Shown: piece by piece, positions 51,356 through 63,216 of the stretch | How the letters are laid out: each line of letters starts with the position of its first letter | Position numbering within the stretch: the first letter of the stretch is position 1 | Assembly: GCA_950295325.1 (NCBI GenBank) | Contig: OX485803.1 | Coordinates: forward strand, 52,713,554 to 52,777,553 | Source: Polytrichum commune | Lineage: Eukaryota; Streptophyta; Polytrichopsida; Polytrichales; Polytrichaceae | Direction of reading: 5' to 3' | Length of the DNA stretch: 64,000 nt | The notes under the pieces: model-generated | Seen by the model: the letters and a program-made list of their open reading frames with translations, nothing else | What the model was told of the DNA's origin: nothing | The model's database searches: none | Made by a program: the position numbers and the translations under genes

Positions 51356-52994
51356 TTAGACTATATTGGCAGAGTCACCACCGTTACAACAACGAATGCT
51401 ATTTTATACGTAATAAATCACCATCAAATTGGTGCCAAATTTCATCTTTGAATGCCTCACATGATCACACCACATGTGCACAGATTTGAATGTCAAGCTA
51501 TCTCCAACACCACCGTCACGACCCCCTCTAATTCCCACTAAAAACGGTGGCAGACGAGCTTGTGGAGTACTTAGGGTGAGTTTTCAATGTAGGCCGCTCG
51601 CCCACTAGATTCTAAATACTAGTGGGTTGGAGGTCTTCTCATGTAGATAAGGGCGAGTTTCCATGCAGTTGCTCATCTACTAGATTCTAGATAATAGTGG
51701 GTTAGAGGTCTTCTCATATAGTTAAGCACAAGCCGCCATCCAACCATATTCTAGCAGGCGGCTAGAATGTGGAGGGCCATGGACACATGTTGCTAGACTT
51801 CCATGCGCTCACTGTAGAATTTTAAAACATACAAGTGCCGGTCTCCGAAAGGTTAAAGACCACTTTTAGGAGGAGGAGGTTAGTAGGCATGCCCGGGTTT
51901 GAGAAGATGGGAGTAGCTAGTTTGCACAAACAAACCTTACCCCACCATATTCCCTCTACATTTGGGCATGTTTGTCCTTATTCACACTAGAATTTGGTGG
52001 GCACATGGCTTACATGGAACTCACCCTAAGCACAAGCCGCTTGGAACCAACCACATTGTGGTGGCCTTCTAGAATGTGGAGGGCCGTGGAGATGAGCTGC
52101 TAGACTTCCATGCACCCACTTTAGCAAGAGTAAAACATTGTTTAATAACCTACAAGTGTCAGTCACCGAAGGATTGAAGGAGGAGGTCCATCCTTGGCAA
52201 CCTAGTGGAGGAGGTTAGTAGGTGGGCCCATACTTGAGAATATTAGAGAAGCTATTTGGCACATACAAACCCTACCCCACTAGATTCCATCTACATTTGG
52301 GCGAGCTTGTCCTTATTCCCACTAGAATATGGTGGGCAAACGGCCTACATGAAAACGCACTCTTAGACATAGAGGGGACATAATTAAATAGTCCTTAAAA
52401 CTATAGTGGTGGATGCACCATTGCAACAAAACCAATTGTTACTCGATATGTAATATTATAATTCCAATATGTGTAAGGAATGATGGGCATGTGTTATAAT
52501 TGTTAAAAGTAACCATGTAAAGTTCAATACAAAGCATGAAGTCTTACAAAGAGAGCACTTTCTAGCATCGCAAGAGGTTTGACCAGAGTAAAGGAGCCAC
52601 TATATTGTTATAGGCCGCCGGTCAACGTTAGAATCACCAAACATTTTTATAGGCACCTAAGGTCATTGAATATTTTGGCACTATGAGTGTTGAACCCCAC
52701 ATCTGGCTACGGTAGAAAGCAAGTCAAGTTTGGTTATTTATCTCAATTGGACACCTATATTTAAGTGATGTGTGGTTAGGTGTGCGTACACAAAAAAAAA
52801 CACCAAAAAGATATGCACATGCAAAAGTCTTATATAACCGAGCAAACATGCGAAGTTGCAACTTACCTTGACCAAGTTAGATAATGTCATTGAATGATAG
52901 ATTTGTGGAAGAATCATATTGTGAATTGTTTTTTTTAGTCTAGAGTATATTTATGACTGAGGAGAGCTTCCCCTAAAACATTCATTTGACCCTT
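51356..52994. repeat. Tandemly duplicated region (units ~310 bp) and D1 piece
   Basis: 51440-51580 pairs with 50640-50780. About 51760-52060 and 52070-52370 are two diverged tandem units (GAATGTGGAGGGCC, AGACTTCCATGC, GGAGGAGGTTAGTAGG, ATTTGGGC, CTTGTCCTTATTC). A short D1 piece lies near 52730-52810. No gene is recognised. Confidence 0.6.
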
Positions 52995-53461
52995 GAATTC
53001 ACATATTGCCATGATAGATTCCCAGAACAAGCCCTCATGCGCGAACACATGAAATATGACCCATTAATCAACACCCTACATAACAATGGACGAAAGACCA
53101 ACCCCCTCATTTCCATCATAATTGGAGTTAGAGGAGCCATACACGAACATTCCATAGATAAATTGACCAAACTAAAAATCCCAAAAACCACCATCAAAAC
53201 CCTCATGAAAAGTATACACCATAATGCCATCAAATACCTCACATACCTAGTCCTAAACAAAAGAAAACTAGACAACAAACAAAACCCTATCCCCCCACCA
53301 TAATGAATTGGGATTACTAACATACTATCATAGCCCACCTCCCATGGAAGCAAAATACCTTATGTTGCATCACGGAATACCGTGATCAACACAAGACTAA
53401 CATGCTCACATTCACACTGGTACCGAGTTACGGGCGTTTTCTTTTCTTTTCTTTTCTTTTC
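52995..53461 (+). mobile_element. 5'-truncated LINE copy A with TSD and (TTTTC)n tail
   Basis: A plus-strand frame to 53303 encodes EFTYCHDRFPEQA, DPLINTLHNNGRKTNPLIS, GAIHEHSIDKLTKLKIPK and LNKRKLDNKQNPIPPP, the C-terminal tail of a LINE ORF also present in copy B. A 3' UTR with a CACGGAATACCGTG hairpin and GTTACGGGCG leads into a (TTTTC)n tail. A perfect 10-bp direct repeat TTTGACCCTT flanks it (52985-52994 and 53462-53471), typical of target-primed reverse transcription. Only the last ~470 bp were integrated, and the frame is open, so the insertion is fairly young. Confidence 0.85.
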
Positions 53462-53471
53462 TTTGACCCTT

Positions 53472-55773
53472 CATGAAGAGGATTCACATAATATGTTGAA
53501 GATTGTTGTTAATCGAAATGGAATTTGCTGGGCCAACGTAAAAAATTTATTTGCCTAACCTTGGAGGGGCTTGGTTCCAAGATTAATCCGTCTTCTCTCA
53601 GTCCTTTGAAAATTTTCTTGGTTAGTTTGTCAAGTGTGGAGCTTTGTGTAAGCACTTTGCCATGTGATGTTTTGACCTTCATCTCATTTATTTAATTGTT
53701 TGTATGCTTCATGAAGTCAGAACATGAGGTCACTTTCAGCTGATTTTGAGTTGGAATTTCCACATGAAACTATTGGAGACTATCCTTATGAAGGACTTTT
53801 CTCCACCTCTTTATTTTCCTCTAAAAATGGAAGACATGCAGAAATTAAAGACCTCATTGTGTAAATTATTGCAGGCGGAACTGATCATGATAATTCTCCA
53901 TTCATATTGGCTTTTGGCTTGTAAATTATGGGTATGGTGCATTATACTTTATTCATATAGACAAGTTTGTAAATGATGCATGCTTTTGATGATCGGTAAA
54001 AGACTAGTTGTTTGAATATCATGTAGAACTGCGGTGTCCAGTTCAAGACTTTGAGTGCCAACAACTAATTTCCAAGTTCGATTGAACATGGGGTCGACCA
54101 ATGTGGATACAACACTTGGCCGAATTGTTTTTTTTTTTAACAAAAATGGTTATTTTGTGTCTAACCATACACCGCTCTATGGTACCAATGAGTTTATAAT
54201 AGTGAAATTTGCCTATGCACTTGGAGGTGCTTGATTTTCTCGAGAGGATGAATATTCTACTGGATTAGAATGTGGTTTGAGGGCCTCCATATATTCTTTT
54301 GGTGTACAATCTAGCTTGCGAGGCTTGTCTTCGTAACTGCAAGTTTGTTTTGAATGGCTAGTGTCTACAAGTTTTGGAAGGGCTTGCCATAGGGTGGAAA
54401 CATAAGCAAAATCTCATACAACCATCCAATGTTCTAGAGTTGCATCCCAACTTGTACTAATTGGATTGTGAATGAGTTTTATCACATTCTAGCTTTGACA
54501 AGATGACCTTAAGACTCCGAGAATATGTAAAAGTTGTGATGATGTGGATTATTGCCTTCATGTGTGGAGATAGATTCATAATCTACCTTCATGCACATGA
54601 TATCAATGCCATACATACATACATACATACATACATACATACAGGGGGGATATAGCTTAGTAGCAAGTGGTGTTTCTGGTGAGTTTATGGGAGCTTTTCG
54701 AACAAACTCAATGCGCAATTGTTGCAATTATTGTAATATGTAGTCAACCCATATGCATCATTGAAATTCTTTCTCTCCATTACTCCTTCTGCCCCTTCGT
54801 TTTCAACTCAGGTAGATAAACCCATTTCCAATACAAATTACTCTGATTAATTTAACGGAGAGAATCTTACCTTAAACCTTAATTATCCTAAATGAATTGT
54901 GATTTGTTTTGTTAAACGTCGTGATATTCATTTCTAGGCTTATAAAAAATCATTCTAGTATCACACATGCACCACACTTATGCAAAATTGCTTGAGTTGT
55001 TGGGAATGGGTATGTCTACCTTACCTCGACACCAATCCATCACAAACTTTTAGAGGCAAAATTACCCATGTATTGAAAACACAGTATGTAGAAACAACAA
55101 CATCATCATAATCACAAGTTATGTCATTCGGATAATTGCAGTAGCTTCTTATTTTCTTCTACTGTATGCCATCACAATGCACAAGCTAATCCTTAGATTA
55201 TATTTAATACAAATGTTATGAACTCTATATGTTATACAACACTAGGTACAAGTTTAAAGTAGTATTTATGTTATACACCACCCTTTGGAGCTTAGTAATT
55301 GTGGTGGAACTTGACACTACTTTCTAGCCACAACTTGCTCAATCAAGAGAGACAGAATAATCGCATACAAGCATACCTCTCATCCATCCAACACAAAAAC
55401 TTGAACCTCTGTAAGGTATGTTTGTGTCTGATTCATCTCAAACGGCTTGTCTTACACTAATTTCGGGTCTTTATAGCTACTTGCAGTATCAGATCAACTA
55501 AAAATAATAACCTTCGGGATGCACCATCTCCTTCATGTTTGTTGAACCTTCGGCCCTGTAAGTTCAGATACAAGATGTGAAACTATTAGTGTTGGAAGTT
55601 GTTGTGAGACATGAGCCTCAACATTAACCCTTGAAGGCCAAGGTGGACATTTTTGTCCAAGCAGTCACCACTGCCTCACAATACCAACACACGTTTACAT
55701 TAGAATCTTCTAATTCTGAACATGTCGACGGTTGAAAATTTGTGTGAACAAACCCAACTCTACAAAGCTTCCA
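53472..55773. other. Gene-free DNA
   Basis: Contains an (ATAC)n microsatellite (about 54612-54642). No gene or defined element is seen. Confidence 0.45.
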
Positions 55774-57373
55774 TCCAAAAGAAGAAAGAAAAGAAAAGAA
55801 AAATTACGCCCGTAACTAAATACCGGCGTGAATATGAGCCTGTTGGTCTTATGCTGATCACGGTGTCCCGTGATGCAGCAAGAGATTTATGCCTCCGTTA
55901 GGAGGTGGGCTCTTGGTAGGTGTAATATTTAATCCAATTTCATTGTGGTGGGGGGACCGGTGTTTGTTTGTTATCTAGTTTTCTTTTGTTTAGGATTAGG
56001 TAGGTTAGGTATTTAATGGCATTATGGTGTAGGTTTTTCATGAGGGTTTTGATGCTAGTTTTAGGGATTTTTAGTTTGGTTAGTTTTTCGATAGAGTGTT
56101 CGTGTATTGCTCCTCTTACACCTGCTGTGATGGTTATAAGGGGGTTGGTTTTCCACCCATTCTTTTGTATGGTGTTAATTAGTGGATCGTATTTGGTATG
56201 TTTTTGTGTGATGGCTTGTTATGGGAACCTATCATGGCAATATGTGAATTCTATGAGTTGGATTGTAGTTGTGGGGGATGGTGCCATGGGTGTTTGTATA
56301 TGGTTTGGGGCTCCGATTATGCATAGGATGTCTAGTCTGAGTTTGGCATGGCATTGGCAAGGGCTTGTGGGCATGTACATTTGAGTAACCATTCTGGGAT
56401 TGTTTTGGTCTGGGGGTTTGTTATTGGTTTTACCGGCGTTGGTTAATGTAAAGAAGCGGGTATACTTGTTATCTTGTAGTGTTTGTGTGATGAGGTGCAC
56501 CGCTTTATCGTGTCTGGAAATTCTTAGGCCCTTGAGGTAGGGGTTTTCACACAATGAGAGGAGGTGCGGCCATGTGTCTCTATCGTTTTTATAGGATAGT
56601 GTGCAGTTGGGGTTTTGGTGTGTGTGTGGCCAAAAGATGTTTTTTCTATGGTTACCAATGTATTGGGCGTATTTGAATTTTAGGGTTTGAGATATTTGTG
56701 CATATGTTGTTTTTTCATTTTTCCAAAAATGATTGGAGAGTTTGTGGTTTATTTGGTCATTTGATAGCCATTTGTCAATGTATGGGAATTTGTTTTTGGC
56801 TATTGCCGCTTCGTGAGTTCCGTGTTCTTTGGTTATAGTGGTGTGGAGGTTACGGATGGCCCCGTCATGTGTGGCGGTTGGGCAACTAGCTAGCCAGTAT
56901 GGTGTAGGATGAGCTGTATGTATGTGTGGTGTTTTATTTGGTTTATCTTTAAGAGTCCCTTCGTTGGCTAATGTGTCAACGATTTCGTTGCCTACAATTC
57001 CCGAGTGTGCACGTACTTTATGTAAGTGAATTGTGTATGGGGTCCAGTAAATATGTTGTACTATGGCTGCTATGAGTAGTTTGTATGGGTGGTGATGTTG
57101 TGATGTTGGGTGTCGAATGTGATTGTTGATTAGGAATATATTGTTAAGGCTGTCTGTGAATATGTGGGTGTCTGTCTGGGTGGTGCGGATGGTTTTTATA
57201 ACAATGAGTATTGCATTGAGCTATGCTCTAAGGATGTTTTGGTACCCTGGTAGTCTTTCTGATATTCAAATGTTGTTATTGGGGCTGTATATTCCAGATC
57301 CTGCGGTGTTGCCTTCTATGCTTCCATCCATATGTTCATAACTACCCATAAGAGGTGCCAACTGTCTTTGATG
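55774..57373 (-). pseudogene. LINE copy B: RNase H, zinc-binding and C-terminal regions, inactivated
   Basis: Reading from about 57345 down, a minus-strand protein shows RNase H features: MDGS...GSGIYSP (first Asp), RA*LNAI (the catalytic Glu position falls at a stop codon), FTDSLNNIFL (second Asp) and VRAHSGIVGNEIVDTLANEG (His/Asp). It continues through a C-x-x-x...W-P-H-L-L-x-x-C segment (CTLSYKND, WPHLLSLCENP) and ends, after another stop, with the same tail as copy A. The (TTTTC)n tail lies at 55782-55802 in complement. AGCTTCCA at 55766-55773 and 57374-57381 is a candidate target duplication. No reverse transcriptase remains (5' truncation). It is inverted relative to copy A. Confidence 0.8.
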
Positions 57374-59449
57374 AGCTTCCAAATAGGATTGAACTGCTTT
57401 AGACGATTTTAGGGACGATTTTACCTTGGCCTTTAGAGGTGAAGGCTGTAGGTGGGATTTTGATATTCAAGATCTGTCATTTTCTAGAAGTCTTAAAATT
57501 GAAGTTTTAAAATTATTTCTCAAACTCAATCGGTTCATGTGTAACTAGTGCTTGGTTTTTCCTGTTTAATTGATAACAGTGGTGCCACCCAGCAGCCTCT
57601 TCCTCTTTCCTACTCATGGCTTCGAGTTCTAGATTAATGTTCACTCATTCCCTATCAATGCCTTACTGATACCCTATTATGAAGTCCAATTTGTGGTACT
57701 CCTAGCTGAAGGCCTGGTTGTCAAGTAAGGTAGACGGGTCTATAATGGTTACTTTTTATGACTAGCCCATTTCGTTCTAGGATATGAAACACGTGATTAG
57801 AACGAGATGGTTAGCAATCCAAATGGAGACCGTAGCCACTTTCCTCATGATTTTTGGAGCTCATATGAATATTTTATTCAATGTTAAAGTGAAGATACTT
57901 GTGCTCACTAAAATTGTCATATTGTCTCCCCCTAAATATTATGATGATTATTAAGCTTAGAATGGTTATCACTTTTGAGCATGAAGTCCAATTTTTTTCA
58001 AACATGGATTTTTTTTGGTATCCGTTCTTGGAGCCACACTTGAACATATACCACTTAAGTATAGGTGTCCGATTGAAATAAGTAACCGATTTAGGCTTTT
58101 GAAAAGAATCTTATATGGTATATGGCCCTATTGTGGGCACTTCCAACTCCACCTGAAATTTTCATCATGTTAGTAGATTTGAATCATGTAGATCGTCATT
58201 TCAAGCTTTAGGATCGGAGTTGGGAGGTGAAATTTATAGGGAGTATAAGTAGGTATTCTCTTTCATTTGAAGTGATCACATAACCCTTCCAATTGTGTTG
58301 AATATTGAGCCTAAAATGATGTTTATATTTTGATCACATAGTCCAATTTAACCTTAACACAAGTTTTTGTGGTGTCTATTCTTGACCACACACATGGTCA
58401 TGTACCACTCAAATGTAGTTGTCCAATTAAGAAGTTTGCCGGGAGAGTGACCACATATATAACATCCATGTACCTTACGTTCATAGTACGCTCATGTAAG
58501 CACGTGTTGTTCTTCTTGCATAATCAAACTCCACCCCACTACTTACCGATCCCCTAATACATATGATGGACATTTGAGCACTACAATCTCTTATCAACAC
58601 GTATGAAATTTTATTGTTCATTCTTGAATCATGGATTATGTGACAAACACGACATTGAGATCATATGAACTACAATAAATTTATTTCCGTAGAAATATGC
58701 AAAGTCACAAAAGTCATTCGACCTTTACTAATTCTTTGAGGTGTTGTTAGTTGGGATAGAACTTTGTAACTAGGAGAACGTATATAAAGATGTGATGATG
58801 CAACCACATGCCCTTTACATACAATGACTCACAAGTCCGAGTTTGTGTTTGCTCATGCTTAGTACAATTTGAAATATCTACTACATTGGTGGGGATTTAG
58901 AGGTGTCAGCAAGAGTAGATGATGGGTATCCAAGTGTCTAGTTTTGCATGGAAGTTTCAATGAAAAATCTCCAATGACGGTTGAGATATTTTATCTTAAA
59001 AGAAAGTATTCTCACCGACTCACTTTTGATCTTGCATGTCTTCCTTGTATTGAAAATGTAGTGGAAAAGTTTCAATTCAACAGTGAGTGAATGTCTCTTC
59101 TCCCTCTCAAGTAGTACATTGCATTTTTAATTGTTCCGTACTATGACAATGCCATTGTCTTATGAAAAACATAATAGTGTAGTATCATTGGTACAAAAGG
59201 GATGGAGCGAGCACACAAAAAGTTGCCAAATGGTTTGCTACTGATTAATCTAGTGTCAAGGGAATCCAAAAGAAATGTCTTCATGATGGTAAACTATTTA
59301 TAGGAGGAAGACCAAAAGTGATTTTAGACCATTTGAGGAGGGCATGTGTGAGAACAATGACATTGGAGGATATAGTGTTGCCACGGAGGCATGCAAAATA
59401 ATTAGGCAGGATTTTCATTAGAAGAAAAAATGACATAGTATTCGGCCAT
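57374..59449. repeat. Dispersed repeat D2 and two D1 copies
   Basis: 57475-57570 is a partial D2 copy. 57720-58090 and 58120-58450 are D1 copies in plus orientation, the first including the longer head (TTTCGTTCTAGGATATGAAAC, GTAGCCACTTTCC). 58450-59449 shows nothing recognisable. Confidence 0.55.
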
Positions 59450-60620
59450 TGCGACGAAAAATACCATGCTACCACCTCATTGGCAATGTCTTCCTCCAAG
59501 CTTTATTTTGTCGTTGAGGCCACGTTGCATGGGTTGGTGGTGTTGCCATGTCATTCCTGCCTGGGTGACTTACAAAAAATTATATGCCATTGTTTGTGGA
59601 CGGGGGGTGGTTGCAAAAACATTTACTAACTCATGTGCTGACTCGGATGCTAACTCATCTTCTAACTCATGCACGACCATGTCGTGTGGGAGGCTCATAG
59701 TGGTTGTCATCTCCACCATTGCGTGTAATGAGTTGCCATTCCTTCTTGGTTGCCCACCAACAATGGAGGCATATGGTTTACAATTCATGGCCCACTTTTG
59801 TTGCAATTCTTGTGGTGGGTGACCATTTTCATAGTGGTTGCCATTCACTTTGTAGTGGTTGCCAACCAACTATGGTTTCTTATGCATTCTCAAGTCTCTC
59901 TCATTACAACCATGTGTGCAGGTGCAATGTAAAGGTTTCAGTGGAGGTCAACGGCGGCAATGAAGCCACATGTGTGGCTAGCATGTATTGCCAACCGTTT
60001 GTTGCAACTACGGTGATTATGTCACATGGATGTCTATCACAGAAAACGACCTACATGTATGTTTACAATTTCCAGTTATCCATGTCATGTGTACATTGTA
60101 CATTGTCTTCTATATTGCATGTATTTGCGTTCATTGTGGATCAATTTGGGCGATGTAATATGTTATTGGACCACTCAATTATGAATTATGAACCATACCT
60201 AATATTGTTTTGTGAAATTGCATGAGTATTCACATATGTACATGATTTATTCTACCATATATGCTCCATCATATACGACATTCACAGTCTACGGAAAAGC
60301 AAGGCACGTTGTAAATCAATCATGTTGGTGTTATTCTAGTCGTGCCCTCAAATTTCGCACCTAACGTCTGTGGAGGTTGTGGTTGGCATTCATTCCATTC
60401 TGACACGTGCCAATGTTTTAGCAACATCGGGCATGGATGCCAACCACAACCTCCTTTCTCATTCACAATTGTAATGGCTTTCCAACATCATTGTGCAACC
60501 CTTCATTCTCTTCTTCTTCAAGTTGTTCATGTCACATGTATACTTATGTGTCACATTTCTTAGAATGCCTTCACAATCATAATGTTATATCAATTGTGGC
60601 TTTACATTGTGAGGTGAGTG
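59450..60620. repeat. Degenerate GGTTGCCA-type repeat block
   Basis: Words such as GTGGTTGCCA, CCACCAACAATGG, ACTCATGCACGACC and GGTTGCCAACCAA recur irregularly, giving overlapping open frames on both strands (for example 59466-59822, 59704-60225 and 59570-59869). None of these frames shows a known protein, so they are treated as repeat-derived. Confidence 0.5.
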
Positions 60621-61038
60621 CCCTTACAAATCATAAACTTTGAGCTCTTATTGATCCTAGAAGTCCCCATTGCAATAACACATCCAACATATTGGGGATT
60701 GCATGCAACATGCTTGCAATTTCAATAGGCCCTCCCAAATTCATGTACATATTTGAAAATTGTTATATACATGTGTGTTGTTGTCCTGCATGCATGTTAC
60801 CTCCCTATCTCCTTGTACTCCGCATGCACATCCGCATCTTCCATGGGGATGATGTACTCTGAGCCCCACATAGTGTTCATGTTCATAATATGGGAAAGTT
60901 TGTATATGGAAATTGAATTGTTAGGTGGTATGCCTCCATGACCCGCACACGGTATCACCCGTCTGCAACCGGTAATTTGTGAAAATTCTCTAGTGTTGGT
61001 CTCCCAGTTATCTTATCTTCCACCACCTTCGCACATCT
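60621..61038. other. Gene-free DNA before the LTR retrotransposon
   Basis: No gene is recognised. The last five bases (CATCT) are the target duplication of the next element. Confidence 0.5.
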
Positions 61039-61400
61039 TGTAATGTGTATTTACTTATTTATTTATTATTTATTATTTATTTACTATTTACAACCTCTAG
61101 TTCAACTAAACTCCTTTACTAGAAGACTAGAGGTGCCACCCTAGGTGCTCTAGCAGTTCTAAAGGTAAAGGGAGTCACTACTAGTTGAGACTATGGTCTT
61201 ACCCTAGGTTATCACCTCGTAAGTAACGACCATGAGTTAACTGTACTTAGAGTTATCCTAAAGGCATGGAGGGAGAGCTAGTTAAGATATTTGGAACTAC
61301 TAGTTGAAGGGAGCCTCAACTCATAGTAGTATCTAGTATATAAACTCTAAGGTTGGATGGAACATGCCTCTTGAATCTCATTATTGTGAGATATGTTACA
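61039..61400 (+). repeat. 5' LTR of the chromovirus
   Basis: Begins TGTAATGTGTATTTAC and ends GATATGTTACA. Contains a TATATAAACTC promoter element near 61337. It is ~23 bp longer than the 3' LTR because of an ATTT-rich expansion near its start. Confidence 0.92.
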
Positions 61401-61617
61401 TTGGTATCAGAGCTCTTGAACCTTGTTCATTTTTGGGTGTTGCTATTTTTCCGATGTGCATTTTGTTGTGTTGAGATTTGGGGAAATGGGGAGCAAAATT
61501 TGGGGAATGGTGTAATTTTATTTTTCTGTATTCTGAGCCGCGTACGCATACGCACAGCGCGACGGGCAACGGCCGCGAGCTCGCAGAAAAATCCCGCTAA
61601 TCTCCACTCAGATTATC

Positions 61618-61735
61618 GACTGTGTGACACATAGGGAGGGACACATGGCTCGGGATTGTCCTGATAACAAAAAACGTGCAGAGCAGCAGACTGCTAAGAA
61701 GGGCAAGAAACCTTTTTCCAAGTCCGACACTTAGG
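61618..61735 (+). pseudogene. Degenerate gag zinc-knuckle remnant
   Basis: The frame reads C-V-T-H-R-E-G-H-M-A-R-D-C-P followed by a basic tail (DNKKRAEQQ, KKGKKPF) and a stop. The REGHMARDCP half is typical of retrotransposon CCHC knuckles; the second Cys is replaced and one residue of spacing is lost. The rest of gag is absent. Confidence 0.7.
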
Positions 61736-61745
61736 CAGTGGGCTA

Positions 61746-62117
61746 GTGTCAGGACTTGATCAAGTTTCGGAGGTTGTGTTTGATTTGTCTAGTTATACAC
61801 TGGAAGCTATCCATGACAAAGTCAATAAGCAATTTGATGTAATCGTGTCTGATATTTTGAATAAAGACATCATTTTGCCAACTCCGTTACTCCCACTTAG
61901 TGATGTGTTTGATGAGAAGTCCAAGGTATATGGAGCTTTTTCATTAATTATACCATCAGTGGAGGATTTACAAAGTTTTTTAAAATTTTATTTGTACGGT
62001 AAACATGGAGCGCCCTATGATACCAGTGCTTGCTTTATTGTTGAGAAATATAGAGTATTTTTTTTAAAAAAACTTTGCCTATATTTAAGTTGGTACATCA
62101 ATTTGAATCATAATTAA
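61746..62117 (+). CDS. Unidentified 123-codon ORF inside the chromovirus
   Basis: This open frame lies between the zinc-knuckle remnant and the protease, where chromoviruses usually have only a short linker. It includes DVIVSDILNKDIILPTPLLP and YGKHGAPYDTSACFIVEKY and has no resemblance to gag or pol that I recognise. It could be captured host sequence, a highly diverged gag piece, or a chance frame in AT-rich DNA. No start context or expression evidence is visible. Confidence 0.3.
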   Translation: MSGLDQVSEVVFDLSSYTLEAIHDKVNKQFDVIVSDILNKDIILPTPLLPLSDVFDEKSKVYGAFSLIIPSVEDLQSFLKFYLYGKHGAPYDTSACFIVEKYRVFFLKKLCLYLSWYINLNHN

Positions 62118-62188
62118 AATTTTGGCAAGTTTATATGGATGAAGCCAGACCACATGTTTTGAACCAGCTCACTCTTTCTTCTTAGCTG

Positions 62189-62737
62189 ATGATGAGTTTC
62201 TCTGGGCAAGTAGCTCATCAGGATGCATCTGTATTAATGGATAGTGCAGCATCACATTGCTTTGTGAGTTATGTTTTTACTAACACCTTTGGGTTAAAAA
62301 TGAAAAAGGGCAGTAACACATTGGTATTAGGCAATGGTAATGAAGTCCCCACGGATGGGTACATTAAAATCCATGTTAAAATATAGCAATATCAGAGTCA
62401 AATTACTTGTTTTGTGACTAAGTTAAGTAATGGTGTTGATTTGATATTGGACAACAATTGGCTAGTACAACACAAGGCACGCTTGGATTTTGAATCTAAA
62501 TGTTGCGTATTTTATAAAGGCCGCCGTAAAATGACAGTGCATGTGAACCCAATGCAATGTCAGAGTCCAAATCCTCATAGACTTACCGCCATGCAATTCA
62601 AACGGTCAATTCGGAAGGGAGCAACTTTGTTCCTAATTCAGTTATCTGCAGTTGGAGATGATGTAGAGGACACAATGACAACTCTTTATGCCACAGTGCT
62701 GGAGAAATATGCTGATGTTTTCAGCCTATACCTATAG
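62189..62737 (+). pseudogene. Chromovirus aspartic protease region
   Basis: Two frames (62189-62386, then 62414-62737) separated by an in-frame stop encode a retropepsin: VLMDSAASHCFVS holds the catalytic Asp (about 62240; DSAAS in place of the more usual DSGAS), followed by LVLGNGNEVP and GVDLILDNNWLVQHKARLDF. The frame continues into VLEKYADVF, which in intact elements leads to the reverse transcriptase, and then stops at the deletion junction near 62737. Confidence 0.8.
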
Positions 62738-62738
62738 G

Positions 62739-62900
62739 GTTACATCTTATGAAGTAGAACATGTGCTTTCACATGAGGATAGAGGGTCTCGTTCTCGCCC
62801 CAAGAAATTTTATCTTATCAAATGGCTTGGATATGCTCTTGAGCATAATTCATGGGAGCTGGAATGCAACTTGAGTGTAGAAGTCCTCAAGGAGTACTGA
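62739..62900 (+). pseudogene. Integrase C-terminal chromodomain
   Basis: The frame reads YEVEHVLSHEDRGSRSR, KKFYLIKWLGY and HNSWELECNL...LKEY, the aromatic-rich pattern of a chromodomain (Y...YLIKWLGY...SWE), which in chromoviruses guides integration to modified histones. It follows the protease directly because ~3 kb of pol is missing. The upstream frame is open from 62688. Confidence 0.88.
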
Positions 62901-63216
62901 GATGCGGTAGCCAAGTCGGAGGACAAGCTAACACGTAAAGGTGTCAAGGGTGACCGCGAGCCCCAGCTGCACATAAACGTTTGAGGCGGAAGGAATCTTC
63001 AGGGTAGACGCCTTATGTTTTTTCAGGCTTGCACAAGATCCTGTAAATGGGGTGTTATTATTAAGTTGTTTCACCCTGCCAATTGGTATGGAGCATGGGT
63101 GCAGATATAGACCCCAGGGCTCGCTTTAATTAGTGGTAGTCTTGACTCTATGTCTTGATGCACTACGATTTGGGATAATACATGAACGCGGACATTCATT
63201 CCTAAGTGGGGAGGTG

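Noticed and set aside
56016-56384. 122-codon plus-strand frame
   Set aside because: Antisense to the LINE copy B coding region; the minus strand matches copy A's protein.
59466-60225. Overlapping frames of 118-173 codons
   Set aside because: Driven by degenerate GGTTGCCA repeats; both strands are open and no protein family is recognised.
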